A stretch of 64,000 nt of DNA from Laburnicola sp. R22_1. Its lineage: Eukaryota > Ascomycota > Dothideomycetes > Pleosporales > Didymosphaeriaceae. How positions within the stretch are numbered: the first letter of the stretch is position 1; each line of letters starts with the position of its first letter. The notes beneath the pieces are model-generated. The model was given only the letters and a program-made list of their open reading frames with translations, was not told the origin of the DNA and did no database searches. Shown here piece by piece: positions 10,546 to 23,520 of this stretch. The position numbers and the translations under genes are program-made. Where the stretch lies: the NCBI GenBank assembly GCA_014281115.1, contig JACONQ010000006.1, positions 2,356,001 through 2,420,000 of the forward strand. Direction: 5' to 3'.

Positions 10546-10550
10546 ATAGT

Positions 10551-10842
10551 TGTCAAATATACGAGTATTCTTAATAAGTTGAGATAGAAAAGTGGTGGGT
10601 TGATTAATTAATTGTGTGTGTTCTATCGGAGAAGCTCGGCTACCGCGAGAAGTAACTATCTAGGACTAAGCCGCACTAGTACTATTTAGAATAGTACAGG
10701 GGCAGTGTAAAACAGTAGTGCGCTAGCCTCCTTAGTGTATTTCACAGTGAAATCACTATAATTTACACTAATTACCACTATAAGGGGCCATATAATCGTA
10801 CACACCTACCCACTAGATTTCACAGTGACTGTCTATCTAACA
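10551..10842 (-). repeat. Solo LTR related to element D, with 5-bp target duplication ATAGT
   Basis: On the minus strand it begins TGTTAGATAGAC and shares with D's LTR the blocks around AATACACTAAGGAGGCT, GCGCACTACTGTTTT and CTTCTCGCGGTAGCC. It ends TGACA on that strand. ATAGT occurs directly on both sides (10,546-10,550 and 10,843-10,847). No internal retrotransposon sequence adjoins it, so it is what remains after recombination between two LTRs. At 292 bp it is longer than D's 235-bp LTR and so belongs to a related subfamily. Confidence 0.85.
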
Positions 10843-10847
10843 ATAGT

Positions 10848-12812
10848 TAGAAAACTAATAACCTTCCTTATAGTACACAAAACACTTCTTTAGTCTTATA
10901 TAAATATTATTTAATTAGAATCTAAATCGCAATAATAATAGTACAAATTATTCGCAAAATCCTTATCTATAAAGGGCTAGTAGTCTGCCTTTTTATATAG
11001 AAAAGTTATATTTACAATTAGTGTAATATATATTAACCTCTTATAAGTACTAATTAGATTGGCAATTAATTGCAACTTAGATTAATATATAGAGATTAGC
11101 AAATAGAGCTTTATAGGTAGACATAGGGATAAATATAGCCTACTCTAGTTCTAGGTATCTATAGTATACTTATATAATAGTAGTATAGAGAGAAATTTTC
11201 CTAGCAAAGTCTATACCTAATACTCTCTGTGCAAGAGTAAGCCTATTAATTATTATCTCTAGGACTTTGTATAGACTCTTATTAGGATTCTTACACTAGT
11301 ATTATATAAAAGTTATTATAGTCTAGTCTATCTAATACTAGTTGTAGTTAATAATAGTATTAAAGTAACTATTAAGTGCTTTATATAAGCACTTCTATAA
11401 TTATCTAGGGCGAATAGTATAGAGGTAATACTATACCGCACAGCTAGTAAGAATATCTAGAAAGATATTTGGGTATTAATTCTTAGCAATATCTAGGCAT
11501 TTATATAGATTTATAAAGATTCTAGTCTTATTTACTAAAATATTATATAGAGCTCTAGTATAGTTATTATTCTTATTCTATATCTTTTAAAATTAAATTA
11601 TCTTATTAGCTAGAATTCTCTAAGAAGGTAGGTTATGCTTAGGCGAAAGTTTATATAGGTTAAATTATAGTATAGGCTTAGTTTGTGTAGATTAGTATAG
11701 TGCCTATAATTTATATTTAACTAGTGGTAGTTCTATTCTATACAGCGTTTAATAATTGCGAGTAGGTAGGCAAAATAGTAGTTAGGTACTATATGCGAAG
11801 AGTAGTGGATTATTTAGTTATTTATATAAATAAGATTGTCCTTAGTACTTATATAAAGGTTCTCTTAAGATGTCTATAGGGACCTACAGCTATGCAGGTG
11901 CCTATAGTAGCAGCGGCTTACTTTGTTTAGGTTTGTGCAATAGCCTAACTAGCTTAGATATCTTTAAGATTAGCCTTAGTGTTTGCGTATAAGAAGTTAA
12001 GTAGGCTAGTAAGGGTAGTAATATATAAGTAATATCTATATTACTTTAGGCTACTTTATATAATTTATTAGTATTTATAGCTCTAGCGTCTATTCTTATT
12101 GTAATGCCCTTTTCTTCTAAAACTACGATAATCTCTCTTCAAAACGCACAGTTTAACTTTAAAAAATAGTGTTCTTTCTATTCTTTAAAGTCTTTCTAGA
12201 ATAATTCTAAAAAAGCTATTCCTTTTTAGTATAACACATAATAATTAGCAATAGTACATACTACGTATAATTGTATTTTTAATAGAGAGGAATTGTCTGC
12301 CAGACTAATCTTATTCTTCTAGTACTTAGGTCTTATTCCCTTGCGTAGTATTGCTTCTAATATTTCTATCTCTTTAGTATACTTATTATATAGTCTAGTA
12401 TATTTAGGCATATTAGTGTTATCTTATAAGGTAAAGGTAGTAAAGGTGGGGGCTTTGTGTAAAGTAGTAGTAGGGGTAGTTATTATGTAACTAGTTTATT
12501 TAATAGGTTAGTTATATAGAGAGTTACGCTTTATTAGAATTTATTATTATTTAACTATATATTTATATAATTACTAGTAGTGTGCTTAGTGTACTATCTT
12601 TTCTTAAATCTTATATAGTAGTAATATCTACTCACTAACTTAATAAAAGAGTTAATCTACTATTCCTATAAATAAGGATAGGGTTTATATATCTTATACA
12701 ATCGCTTCCTTTATTTTATATATTAGCGATAGTTACTTACTAACTTTATAAAGGTTTAATCTACTATTCTCTTATGTATAAAGAATAGGGTATAATAAAA
12801 TAAATTATATAG
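10848..12812. other. AT-rich, RIP-like stretch with one relic ORF
   Basis: About 2 kb without a surviving ORF. Apart from the minus-strand relic at 12,061-12,411, there is a roughly twofold ~100-bp direct repeat at about 12,620-12,790 (TAATCTACTATTC followed by an AATAGGG-like string in each copy). No LTR or TIR was found, so the parent element is unknown. Confidence 0.5.
12061..12411 (-). pseudogene. Relic ORF of unidentified repeat protein
   Basis: From an ATG at 12,411 the minus strand gives MPKYTRLYNKYTKEIEIL and continues for over 110 codons in one frame. It is broken only by TAG/TAA/TGA at places where Trp or Gln would fit. That pattern says it once coded for a Lys- and Glu-rich protein and was silenced by RIP. 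I do not recognise the family. No catalytic motif is visible, and upstream and downstream continuation is too degraded to follow. Confidence 0.4.
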
Positions 12813-12817
12813 CTAAT

Positions 12818-13052
12818 TGTCAAATAGACGGTTACTATGCATTCTAGTGATAATCTCTCTGTGAAATACACTAAGGAGGCTGGCGCACTACTATTTTGCA
12901 TTGCCCCTATACTATTCTAGATAGTACAAGGGCCTTAGCATAAATAGAAACTTCTCGCGATAGCTAGGCTTCTCCATTATAATAAATCATCACAGTTATT
13001 AATTCTTATTAATATATTATCTTAAAGTGACAGAACACTATCAAATCTAATT
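12818..13052 (+). repeat. 5' LTR of element D
   Basis: It aligns with 23,215-23,449 throughout, differing mainly by transitions (TGTCAAATAGACGG against TGTTAGATAGACGG at the start). The exact inner end is uncertain by a few bases because the final CA is lost. Confidence 0.85.
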
Positions 13053-15426
13053 AAGAGTCTTACTGCCTTAATCGACCCTAAGAAAAGACAATGTCGCTGT
13101 CAACGCTCCGCGACTTAACAATCGTGTTAACTAATTACACTAACTATACACCATAGCTACAGCAGCTAAAAGCGCGATGCGATCTAATAGATATATGGCC
13201 TATTATTAATCCAGACAGAGCCAAACTCCCACGCGAAAAGCCGACACCGCCGTCGCCGCTAGAAATAGCGAGTTACTAGCCAATTATCCGCGTAAACGAC
13301 AACAATTAATAGAACCCTCTAACACGCCTATTAGAGCTATTAAACTCAGGCCTTAAGGTATATAAGGAGGAAATTAAGTTCTATAAAATACAGCTTAAGG
13401 ACTACAAGATTAAGGACAAAGAATACTAAGAAGAGAGAATAAGTCTTAAGAAAGTGGTTATCTATATCCAATCTACTATGTTGCAACACCTGCAATGTAA
13501 CTGCTACAAGCCTAGAGAGCAGATCTAAAAATAGATCAAATCTCTAACGCAGATAGTAGGCGTTAATAAGGAAAATAAGCGGGATAGGGCGAGAGCACAA
13601 TACCTACAGGCTCTTAAGCCAATAAGACAACCCTTAAACTAGGATACCTAGCTAACTAAGTATAATTAGGCAGCTATAGAAGTAGAGATAAACAATGTCG
13701 CTAAAGTACAATTAATCTATAATACTATAAAGGACTTCCTAACTGCGATTATAAAGGCTGCCCCTACCTAGGGCGTGTCCTTTTAAGAAACTGGACGCCG
13801 AGACGCAGATATAACAAGGAAGGAGATAATAAAACGCTTCTAAGAATATATGGCAATACTCCACCTAATTAAGGGCAAACAGCATAGGGGCGCCTTTGCT
13901 ACTAGTAAGCTATCTCTCGCTGCTAGTGGTGCATCCACTCTAGGCACTAATAGGGACGCCTCTTACGCTGCCAAAGACGCGCCATCTTCCACAAATAACT
14001 AACGTGGACAGGGAAGACCTTAACAAAAACGATCCTTTAGTTAAAGTACCATATCCAAGCAGTCCTTAATAGAGGATATAATAGTAGTTAAAGGCAGAAA
14101 ATGCCCTGCTTATAGACAAAGGCATAGTCTAAAAGACTGCTTCTACGCATACCTAGATTATGCACTAGAGTGGTTTAGGCCATAACCTGGCTTTATAGAC
14201 ATAGTATAATATAGAATCTAAAATAATTTAGATCTATAAGAGGAGATAAGGAAGGTGAAAAGACTAAGGTCTCAAACACCTAGAATTAAACTATTACATA
14301 CTTCTACTCTAACCCGAATTACTAAGGTTACTAACAATAAATAACTAGATAGCAGACAAATTATTGTCCACTTAGCGAGCTTTAATGCTATTGCATCTTC
14401 CTACTACTTAGACCCAAATACCTATCCACTACGTTACTCCGCGATCCTCAATTCTAGCACAACATGCCACATCTTTAACAATATTAACTGTTTCGTCACA
14501 ATGCGACTACCGTTGCCAGAAGACTTTATATGGGTGGAATTATTACGAGTTTAGATAAGGGGATATAGGAGTGTCTATCTACACGTTAAGAGCGTACACA
14601 GAAATAGGGTACTAAGGCTAGACAACATTACCTACTACCCTAATCTGCTATACAATCTTGTGTCCTTCTAATTACTCCGCAGGCAAGGCCTCTAGTGGGA
14701 CACAAAGGCAGATCCAACAACAATTAAGAGAAGGGACAATACAGTCCTGGCTGACCTTTAAGAACTCTATAGTTAATGGGTACTAGAATATATGCCCGAA
14801 CAAAATCGTACTATACACAATAGTACATATGCCACACACAAAATCACAACGCGCACCGCACGAGGTGCGCAGAAGGCAGACGCTATTATATAGCATAAAC
14901 AACTAGGCTACCTAGGTCCTTAGGCACTAGAACACACTATAAATCACTATAAGGGGGTGCGCCTTAAAGGACTTACTACAGTCTAATACAACGCCTGCAG
15001 TAGATTAAAGCTTAAGTAACAAATTAGACAATAACCTAGGCAAATTAACAACGGTCCTAGCGAGAGAGTCGCTATAGACTTTCACAATTATAAAGATTAG
15101 AGCTTTACTAGCGAGAAAAGCCAGATGCTCATTACTAATTAATTCTTAGGCATAGCCTAGGATTTCTACTTTAAAGACAATTAACTAGCACGAATAATTA
15201 TTAAGTTGCTAAAGGAATTTATACTATTTATAAAAGTATAATTTAATATAATAGTTAAGGTTATTAAATTCGACAATGAGATCTTTTTAGTCAAACAAGA
15301 CGTTTATAGGTGGTGCGTTAGTAAAGGTATTATTATTAAGCCTTTAGCACCTAATACCCAAGCTTAAAATAGAGGAGCTAAACGCTTAGGGGGTGTAATT
15401 AAGAAAAAGGGTCGTGCAATGCAACT

Positions 15427-15589
15427 TGTAACGGTATTCGAACTATTTATTATTGCCTATACTAGCTCATTGCTGCCTACACTTATTTACTACTGCCTAT
15501 CCTACCTAGCAGTATATATCTTAGCTACTACACACATACAATCAAATTAGTGTTTTCCTGACTTTCGCTTTGCAGCAACAACCGCTACA
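15427..15589 (+). repeat. 5' LTR of element C
   Basis: Same length as the right LTR; the differences seen are about ten transitions (for example GGTATTCGAAC against AGTATTCGGAC). Confidence 0.93.
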
Positions 15590-15602
15590 GTTATAAGCCC
15601 GG
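15590..15602 (+). other. Primer-binding site, initiator tRNA-Met anticodon-loop type
   Basis: GTTATAAGCCCGG directly after the LTR complements CCGGGCTTATAAC, one transition away from the initiator tRNA-Met anticodon arm. Copy A keeps the unchanged form (see 2,633-2,644). Confidence 0.7.
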
Positions 15603-15685
15603 ATTACAACGGGGCCTTACTCACCTAAGCAATTACCCTACTAAGGACACCACAGTCTTACTATAGGAGCAACCCTGCGAGCACA

Positions 15686-18600
15686 ATGACAACTGAGTCG
15701 GATCCAGCCGTCACTTAAGTGACAATCGTCCTTAGTCGATTAGAAGATTGGCACAAATGGCTGTTTATCCGTAAGGATACAGCGCAAAAGAACCAACTCT
15801 AGAAATACGTTAATCTAGATATTGCAGCAGACAAGCTACCGCAGCTTAAGGAGCCAATGGAGCCTTAGCTTAGCGACTATGACAGCACGGCTACTACATA
15901 CGCCAGCCTAAATACCGAGCAGTAAGCTGATTACTGTTGGGCGTATAAGAGATGGGAAAAGAAGGATCTAGAGTATAAGCGTTAGCTAAAGGCTCTAGCA
16001 GACTTTAACTCTAAGATTAGTAAGACAATAGCAGCGCATCACATTTACCTAATTAAGGACAAGGATACGCCGTACTAACGCCTTACAACCCTTAAGAAAC
16101 ATCTCGCACTGTTAGACGCGACGCAACGCCGCGATCTAATAGCGGTATACAAGGATCTTCAGACGCCGCCAAAGGGCAGAAAGGTTAAAGAATGGCTTTG
16201 AAGGTGGATCAAGGTCACCAACTAGTGCAAGGCTATTAGGCTGGCAGAGACTAAAGACACCCAAGCGCAGGAAGACTTCCTAGTCGCCTACAAGACAATT
16301 AACCCTGAATACAAAACAGCAGGTCTACAAAATCTAATCTAGAAGGAGAGGCTTGGTAAGACAGTCCCCTTAGTAGAGAACTACGTCGCTGAGTTCTCAG
16401 CATACCTAAAGCGTACACGCCTAATTAGTATAGGCTTTAGCGCACACGCAGCAGAGCTAGAGATAGCAAAGCTAGTAACACCACAAGATAATAAACCTAT
16501 ATAGAGCGGTGTATGCCTCTGTGGCAAAAGACACTCATGGTCGAGATGCTAGGTAATAAACCCAGATGCGCCTTACAGACCCTAAGGATTCGACAATAAG
16601 AAGGGTAGTAAGAAAGTGGCAGCAGCCTTTGCCAAGGATCCAAGCTTAAAAGCGAGGGTGGAGAAAGCCATATAGGACTAGAAGGCAACTTAGTCGAACT
16701 CTGAGCCTGCAGTCACTATTAACAATAGCAAGCCTCCTTCCAATCTATCAACCTACACCGCACAATATATGGTATCTGATACTATTATAGTTAACGAGCG
16801 CGATAAGCGCGACGAGGATCTAATGCTTAACAATAGTGTTAAACCTACTAAGGAGTTAGTGGCTCTATCGACGCTTAACAATGTTAGCAGCTACGACTTA
16901 TTAAGCAACCAATTCATACTTAATCCTAGTTCGAACACTCACATTATTAACACTAAGTCCTGGCCTAGATAGACAAGAGAGTATGAGGCCAGTGCCAACA
17001 ATTTCGTAGGAGCAGGAACAGGCTATATTAAGATAACTGCATAGGGCAGTATGAAGCTAACTATAAAAACACTAAGAGGACTATCACCTATTGTTCTAAC
17101 ACACGTTGCCTTAGTTGAAGGCTTTTTAACAAGCCTTATGGGCTTAGCACGCTATCGCTCAAGTTAGATCCACTTTAACTCAGGACAAGATTTGCTATAC
17201 AAAGTCAGCAGGAAAACTATTATTGCTTAACTAGAGTATGACAATAGTCACTGGCTAGTCGACGCTAATGCCAGCCGCCGCCTAGACATACGCCTATTAT
17301 TATCCTTTAGCACTACCTACCGACCTTTAAAGAACCCTCGACGCGATCTTATAGTCGACTACAGGACAGCTCACAGCACCTGGGGCCATCCAGGCAAGAA
17401 GGCAATTAAGAAGCTAGCCAACTATATAGAAGGCTTGCGAGTAGAAGGCAAAGATAGCGACTTCTGTGGCGTATGTGTTGAATCGAAACTCACAAAGCAA
17501 GTCTCTAGAAGACAGCAGGAGGACTTTACACCTAGGAAATTCTACCGCGTTGCTGTAGACTTTATCTAGCTTTTGCTACAAGACACAGACGCTTGTCTTA
17601 ATAGTAACCGAGTTGTAGGTTACATAGTGGACCAGTATAGTAAGTGGCATAAAGTTGACTGCTTTCTATAGCGTACGAAGGCATTCCTAAGCTGCTGGCT
17701 TATCTAAAAGGTTCGTAAGATACAGCGTATCTTTAACAGCGACGTCACCGCAATTAAGACTAATAATAACTGAGAATATAGAGTTGCACCAAACGTATTA
17801 GAGGAACTTTGCGCTAAGCTAGGGATCCGATATAAGTCGCGGGCAGACTACGCAGATAAGCAAAACAGCCTTGCAGAGCGAGTAGGCAAGATTATTGTTA
17901 TTTAAGCTTAAGCCATAAGGCTTAAAGAAAACCTGCCAAAATCATTATTAAACGAGCTGTTTAGAACAGCAGCATACATACTAAATCGTACACTAACTAA
18001 AGCACTAGGTTAGAAGACTCCATATGAGATTATATGGGGATTAAAGCTGAAGGTAAACTACCTACGCCCTATAGGCTGTCAAGCGTATGTCCGAAATCCG
18101 TCTATTAAGAGAGGCAACAAGCTGAAGTCCAGAGCTCTTATAGGACATCTTATAGGCTATGATTTGACGAATATCTTTAGGATCTGGCTGCCGACAAAGA
18201 ACAGAGTAATTCGAGCTAGAGACGTTATTTTCGAACCAACGCGATTTTACGAAGGACTAGAAGGCTACGCAGCAGAGTTAGTTATTAAAGAGGTTATAGA
18301 GCTGCTTGCCTTTTTAGAAGAAGCTGAATCTGACAATATTGCCATTAAAGAGCTTATGACGCTTAGGCAGACGCGTAACAAGACGCGCAACAAGACGCGC
18401 AACATACCTGCAGCTGCAGCTCGCGCAAGCCAGTAGTATGTAGGGGGTGAGAGCAGAGTTAAGAAAATTAATAGAGTTAACGAGGACGTAGAGGATCTAT
18501 TTCTAGGGGGTGGGCTACTTACGCCTACATCACCTGCGCCTCACGTGAGCCGGCAACAGAATAACAATACTCTGGCCAAAGTTCTCCTAATAGAACGAGA

Positions 18601-20464
18601 TCTAGAGCTCTCTGCAACCCAAATCCCTAACTATCTACCTAATTAACACACAAACAATGCGCCGAGACATAGAAATCTCGAAATTGACAAGTTAAATATA
18701 CTCACAACCTCACGCTAATAGTAGTAGCGCACTAACGACCTCACCAGTGCAACCAGATACCAGACACACGCGATTTCCTATGGAATACGCATTAATAACT
18801 ACCTACACGCGTTTACGACAGCGCTAAAGCCGCAGCCTGTCTTTAGAATCTATTAGTTATAGGTTCCGCCACCGCTAAGGACCTAGAGAGACCTAGAGAC
18901 TCACCCGTATGGTGCTAAGTTTCGACAAGCAGGTTAAGAAGAATACCGCAATATATGAAATAAAGGATGCTTTGCTAGGACTGCAAAGACAGCAGCAAAT
19001 GTTAATGCTAAGGTCTTACCACTTATATAGGTGTTTACCTACAAATTTAATGAGGACGGCTTCCTCTCACAATTCAAGGCACGATTGGTAATTAGAGGTG
19101 ATCTTTAGCAGCTATACGGAGACACCTACGCCGCCACACTCGCAGCACGCACCTTTAGAGCAATTACCGCTATTGCCAATCACTTTGGGCTAGAGCTAAT
19201 TTAATACAATGTACTAACAGCTTTTCTTAACGCCCTACTCAACCGTCTACTCTACGCGCAGACGCCAGACAGATTTCAAGAAGATAGAGAACTACTTTAG
19301 ATACTCCGCGCTCTCTATGAATTAAAGGAGTCACCGCTACTATGGTACAAGGAGCTCCGCAGGACGCTATAGTCACTAGGGATAAAGCCTATGCCAGGCT
19401 TTCCATATGTGTACATAAACAAGTGGCTTATACTATTCGTCTATATTAACAATATCGTCATAGCCTTTCACCCACATAATACTAAGCTCTACTAGCAGTT
19501 CGAGCAGAAGCTTAGCGAGTACTATTAACTAAAGCGACTTGGTCCACTTAAGTGGTTTTTAGGCATACGCGTTATCCGAGACATCGCCGCCCGCAAACTC
19601 TGGCTGCTCTAGGATGCCTACATCAACAAAGTAGCCGCAAAGTATAGCATAACGTCTACTAGCCGCCGTACAGAAGTACCTATGATAGTCAACTACCTTA
19701 AACCATCTATAGAGGAACCCAACGCAGCTCGTACGAAGCTCTACTAGGAGCTCGTCGGCCATCTCGCGTTCCTAACGCAGTTTACTCGACCAGATCTAGC
19801 ACGCGCGCATGTAATACACGCTTCACATCTTACAAACCCTAGACAAGCTCACGTAGACTCTATACGCAAAGTATGGCGTCACATCCTAGAGACAAAGTAC
19901 TACGCGCTCAAAGCTTACACAGCTAAGCAAGAGATTCAAGAGTTTATGACTATAGAAGAAGATTATCGCAATCCTATCTTCTTTAAAGCATCTAATGCTG
20001 CTTTCGCAGACGACCTAGAGACTCGCCGCAGCTCTCAAGGATATATTTTCCAGTTGTTTAGGATAACTATTAACTAGAAGTCTACCCTGCAGCGTACAGT
20101 CACTAAATCAACTACTGAGGCAAAGCTACTTGCGCTCTCTCTTATAGGCTCAGCAATGGAGGAGTGGCTACGCCTTTTTAATGGCCTCTTACTAACGCTT
20201 CACACTACTCCGACTATCTTATGTGACAACTAGCAGACTGTTGGGATTATTATAAAAGAACAAGACAAACTGGCAACTAAGCTCAAGCATATTAATATAC
20301 ACTAGAGCTGGATCCGCCAGAAAGTAGAGTAAGGACAACTCTACATACAATAGCGATCTACTAATAGAATGCCTACTAACGGCATAACTAAGGTGCTACC
20401 ATATTAAAAGTATACTAAGTTTATAAGGCAGCTACACCTTATAAATCTATACTCTCGACTTTAA
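15686..20464 (+). pseudogene. gag-pol of element C, RIP-degraded
   Basis: ATG 15,686 to TAA 20,462-20,464 is one uninterrupted phase of 1,592 codons, broken only by nonsense codons. Visible parts are gag (EDWHKWLFIRKD), a protease motif changed to NPSSNTHI (about 16,915), an integrase zinc-binding remnant and core (WGHPGKKA, near 17,380; NSLAERVGK near 17,870), the RT (KARLVIRGD near 19,075; YINN at 19,442-19,453 where YVDD is usual) and RNase H with the copia-type TKSTTEAKLLALS segment. The catalytic Asp pair of the RT has become Asn-Asn, so activity would be lost regardless of the stops. Confidence 0.9.
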
Positions 20465-20528
20465 GGCATAGTAGACATATAGAAGAGATTATCCTTACGT
20501 TGTTAACTAACTACAGGATGAGGGGGTG

Positions 20529-20691
20529 TGTAACAGTATTCGGACTATTTATTATTGCCTATGCTAGCTCATTGCTGCCTACACTCATTTACTGCTACCT
20601 ATCCTACCTAGCAGTATATATCTTAGCTACTACACACATATAATCAAATTAGTGTTTTCCCGACTTTCGCTTTGCAGCAACAACCGCTACA
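20529..20691 (+). repeat. 3' LTR of element C
   Basis: It begins TGTAACAGTATTCGG after the GGGGGTG purine tract and ends GCTACA before the CAACT duplication. Confidence 0.93.
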
Positions 20692-23214
20692 CAACTTAAC
20701 GCCAATCTCCCTTTTAACCTATAGCCAGAAATCACACGAGCGGCCGTATACCTATACAATCGAACTCCGAACTACGCTAACTAATGGCAATCACTACACA
20801 AAGTATTCTTTATAATAGTTGCTTTCTAAAACAGCATTGTCACTTAACTAAAGAAACTAAACTAGGCTTACCTTAGGGCCTATGGCTGTAAAGCCTTTGC
20901 CTAGACTAATAATACTAAACGCGGCAAGAGTTAGCTCTAAAGGTTAGATCTAAAGGCATAAGTTAGATACCTAGTAGGCTACTAATTATTAAACATCTAG
21001 AGGATATGGATCCTACTACTTAACAAAGTTATTAGTACACGCGACGTTATCTTTAACAAAGATAAGGTGTTCTTAAATAAAACAGAGGACCTGTTAGACA
21101 ACCTTATATATAGCACTACTAAAGAGATTGCTGCATGGACCTAATTAGTAGAGTTGCCACCTCTACTACCTAAGCAAGAAAACACTAAATCCTTCTATAA
21201 GGATAAGTTAATTACTAACACCCGCAATCGCGAGGATAAAGAAGAAGACCCGCCAGGGTATTACTAAGGGAGGAAGATTAATTACACCTACCCAACACTA
21301 CTAGTGACACCTCCGCCTGTCGTATTGCTTGTTTAATTAATAGCGAGCTTTGAACACAATTAATACAACTAGTTACCCATTAGATTACCACAGCCAGATT
21401 AACGCGCTGTGCTATGGGCAGCCGCTTTCCTAGTAGGTATACAAGTAGGAAGCAGAGGCAAGTATAAGGGGAAGCCGCTTAATAAAGCTTAATTTAATCG
21501 CATGCTCGCAACAGGACAGAAACCCCACTAAAGTCAATTACTAGAACCTCTATCTAGCGGAACACGAATAGACAATCACCCGCTATTCAATATATAAAAG
21601 AAGGCCGAGCAGGTACACCTACAAAGCCACAAGGAAATAAAGTCTTGGGGTGAGGTGTCCATTACCCCAGTGCAATCACGCGGCCACTAAATCCTTAACT
21701 ATATATAGGTGTATACCTATAAACTTAATAAACATTACTAATTTTAGAACTGCAAAGCTAGGCTAGTAGTGCGCGGAGATTAACAACGCCACCTTACTAC
21801 TTAAGACACCTATACTGCAACCCTCGTAGGACGATTATTTCGCCTAATTATGTCTATGGCAGCTCGATACAACCTAGAGCTCAGCCAGTACAACGTCACC
21901 AACGCTTTTGTCCATGCGAATTTGGACAGAGAACTCTACATAAGAATACCGCGAGGTTACACACAACCTAGCACTATTCTACAGTTGCACAAGGCACTGT
22001 ATAGTCTTTAAATCTTACTACTACTATGGCAGAGAGAATTTACTAGCGCTCTTATGGATCTTAGTTTTACTACAGTCCCTTATAAGCCTTGCTATATAAT
22101 TAAAGACAGTATTATTATCTTCTTCTATGTGGACAACCTTATTGTCGCCTACTCTAAAGATTAGAAACACGCTACTAACACAGTGATGGAAAAGATAAGT
22201 ATATAGTTTATCCTTACTAGTAGTAATAATCTTTAGTAGTTTCTAGGGATTGAAATTGTTAGAGACCGTGCAAACAGGCAACTCTGGCTGTCCTAGGCGT
22301 CCTATATAGACAAGATTAGTCGCCTAATTAACTAACGCGACCTTAAACACGATACCCTAATGTCTACAGTTAAACTGCTACCCTAAGAAGGACTCGCTAC
22401 AAAGGCTAAGATTAATTAATACTAGTAAAAGATTGAATTAATCCTTTACACCGCAGTAACCACACGCCCTAATATCGCATTCGCAAGCTTTTAATTATCG
22501 CGATTTCTATTAAATCCTAGCGAGGAGCATCACAACGCCGCCGACCGCGTACTGCTTTACCTATCCTCCACCCGATTATTAGGGCTACGCTTTGGAGGAG
22601 TACACACTTATAAGGTTGCTAGCGATGCCTTGTTTGCTAACAACACCCTTAATAGAAAGAGCTCACAAGGATACATTATTAAGCTATTTAGTAGTCTTAT
22701 TACCTAGAAGGCGAGCAAGCAAGACACAGTCACCACCTTAATAACTAAAGCTAAGTTGCTAGCCCTTTCACAAGTTGCAAAAGAGACACTCTTTACCTCT
22801 TAGTTAATTACTAAACTTAAGATTAAACTCTTCCTATCAACAATCACTATCAACTGCGATAATTAACAAACTATTCGACTTGTTACCAAAGAAATTGCCA
22901 ATTTATAGACTAAGCTCAGGCACGTTAATATACACAATTATTGGCTTTAATAAGAAGTAGCTCGTGGAGCTATTAAAATCCAATACTAACAATTAGAAGA
23001 AATAGCAGCAGATGGCCTCACAAAGGCTCTGCTAGCTGGAAAATAGGCCAAGTTCGTAAATTAACTTGGACTTAAAGACGTCAAGGGTAGGATTACCAAC
23101 CACAAGGTCGACCTAGACAAATTAGAACAAAGGATGGAAGCTTTTAGACTATGAGCAATAGTATAGCTGCGAAGAATTAGGTCCAGCTTAGGATGGCTCC
23201 AAGCTAAGGGGGTG

Positions 23215-23449
23215 TGTTAGATAGACGGTCACTATGTATTCCAGTGATAATCTCTCTGTGAAATACACTGAGGAGGCTAGCGCACTACTGTTTTGCATTG
23301 CCCCTGTACTATCCTAGATAGTATAAGGGCCTTAGCATAGATAGAAACTTCTCGCAATAGCTGGGCTTCTCCATTACAATAAATCATCACAGTTATTAAT
23401 TCTCATTAATATATTATCTTAAAGTGACAAAACACTATTAAATCTAACA
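23215..23449 (+). repeat. 3' LTR of element D
   Basis: TGTTAGATAGACGG...AAATCTAACA, 235 bp, the better preserved of D's two LTRs. It is followed by the duplication CTAAT. Confidence 0.92.
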
Positions 23450-23520
23450 CTAATAATAACTTATATAATCTATCTTTACTCTTACTAATTTATAGTTAAG
23501 AATTAGTTAACTACTAATTA

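Larger units (their letters stand above)
15427..20691 (+). mobile_element. Ty1/copia LTR retrotransposon C, full length (5,265 bp), nested in D
   Basis: Two 163-bp LTRs (15,427-15,589 and 20,529-20,691) with TGTAAC...GCTACA ends are flanked by the perfect duplication CAACT (15,422-15,426 and 20,692-20,696). D's sequence continues directly on both sides. A purine tract (GGATGAGGGGGTG) abuts the right LTR. The primer site and gag-pol match copies A and B, so at least three members of this family lie in the window. Confidence 0.95.
13091..23154 (+). pseudogene. gag-pol of element D, RIP-degraded and interrupted by element C
   Basis: The frame from ATG 13,091 stays constant through gag, a zinc-knuckle remnant (KCPAYRQRHSLKDC, near 14,100), a protease remnant (NSSTTCHI, near 14,450), integrase, reverse transcriptase and RNase H. 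After subtracting the 5,270 bp of C plus duplication, the RT motif (YVDN at 22,126-22,137), the ADGLTKAL motif and the TGA at 23,152 are all in frame with the ATG: 1,597 codons with no net frameshift. Dozens of TAG/TAA codons make it dead. The last TGA may itself be a changed Trp codon, since the frame then runs on to a stop inside the LTR. C entered within the integrase region. Confidence 0.88.
12818..23449 (+). mobile_element. Ty1/copia LTR retrotransposon D, full length, split by element C
   Basis: LTRs of about 235 bp (12,818-13,052 and 23,215-23,449) carry TGTTAGAT...ATCTAACA termini, best seen in the right copy. The target duplication CTAAT is perfect (12,813-12,817 and 23,450-23,454). 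Removing element C and its 5-bp duplication leaves 5,362 bp with one gag-pol frame. A purine tract (AAGCTAAGGGGGTG) precedes the right LTR. Its LTR family differs from that of A, B and C but matches the two solo LTRs in the window. Confidence 0.93.
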
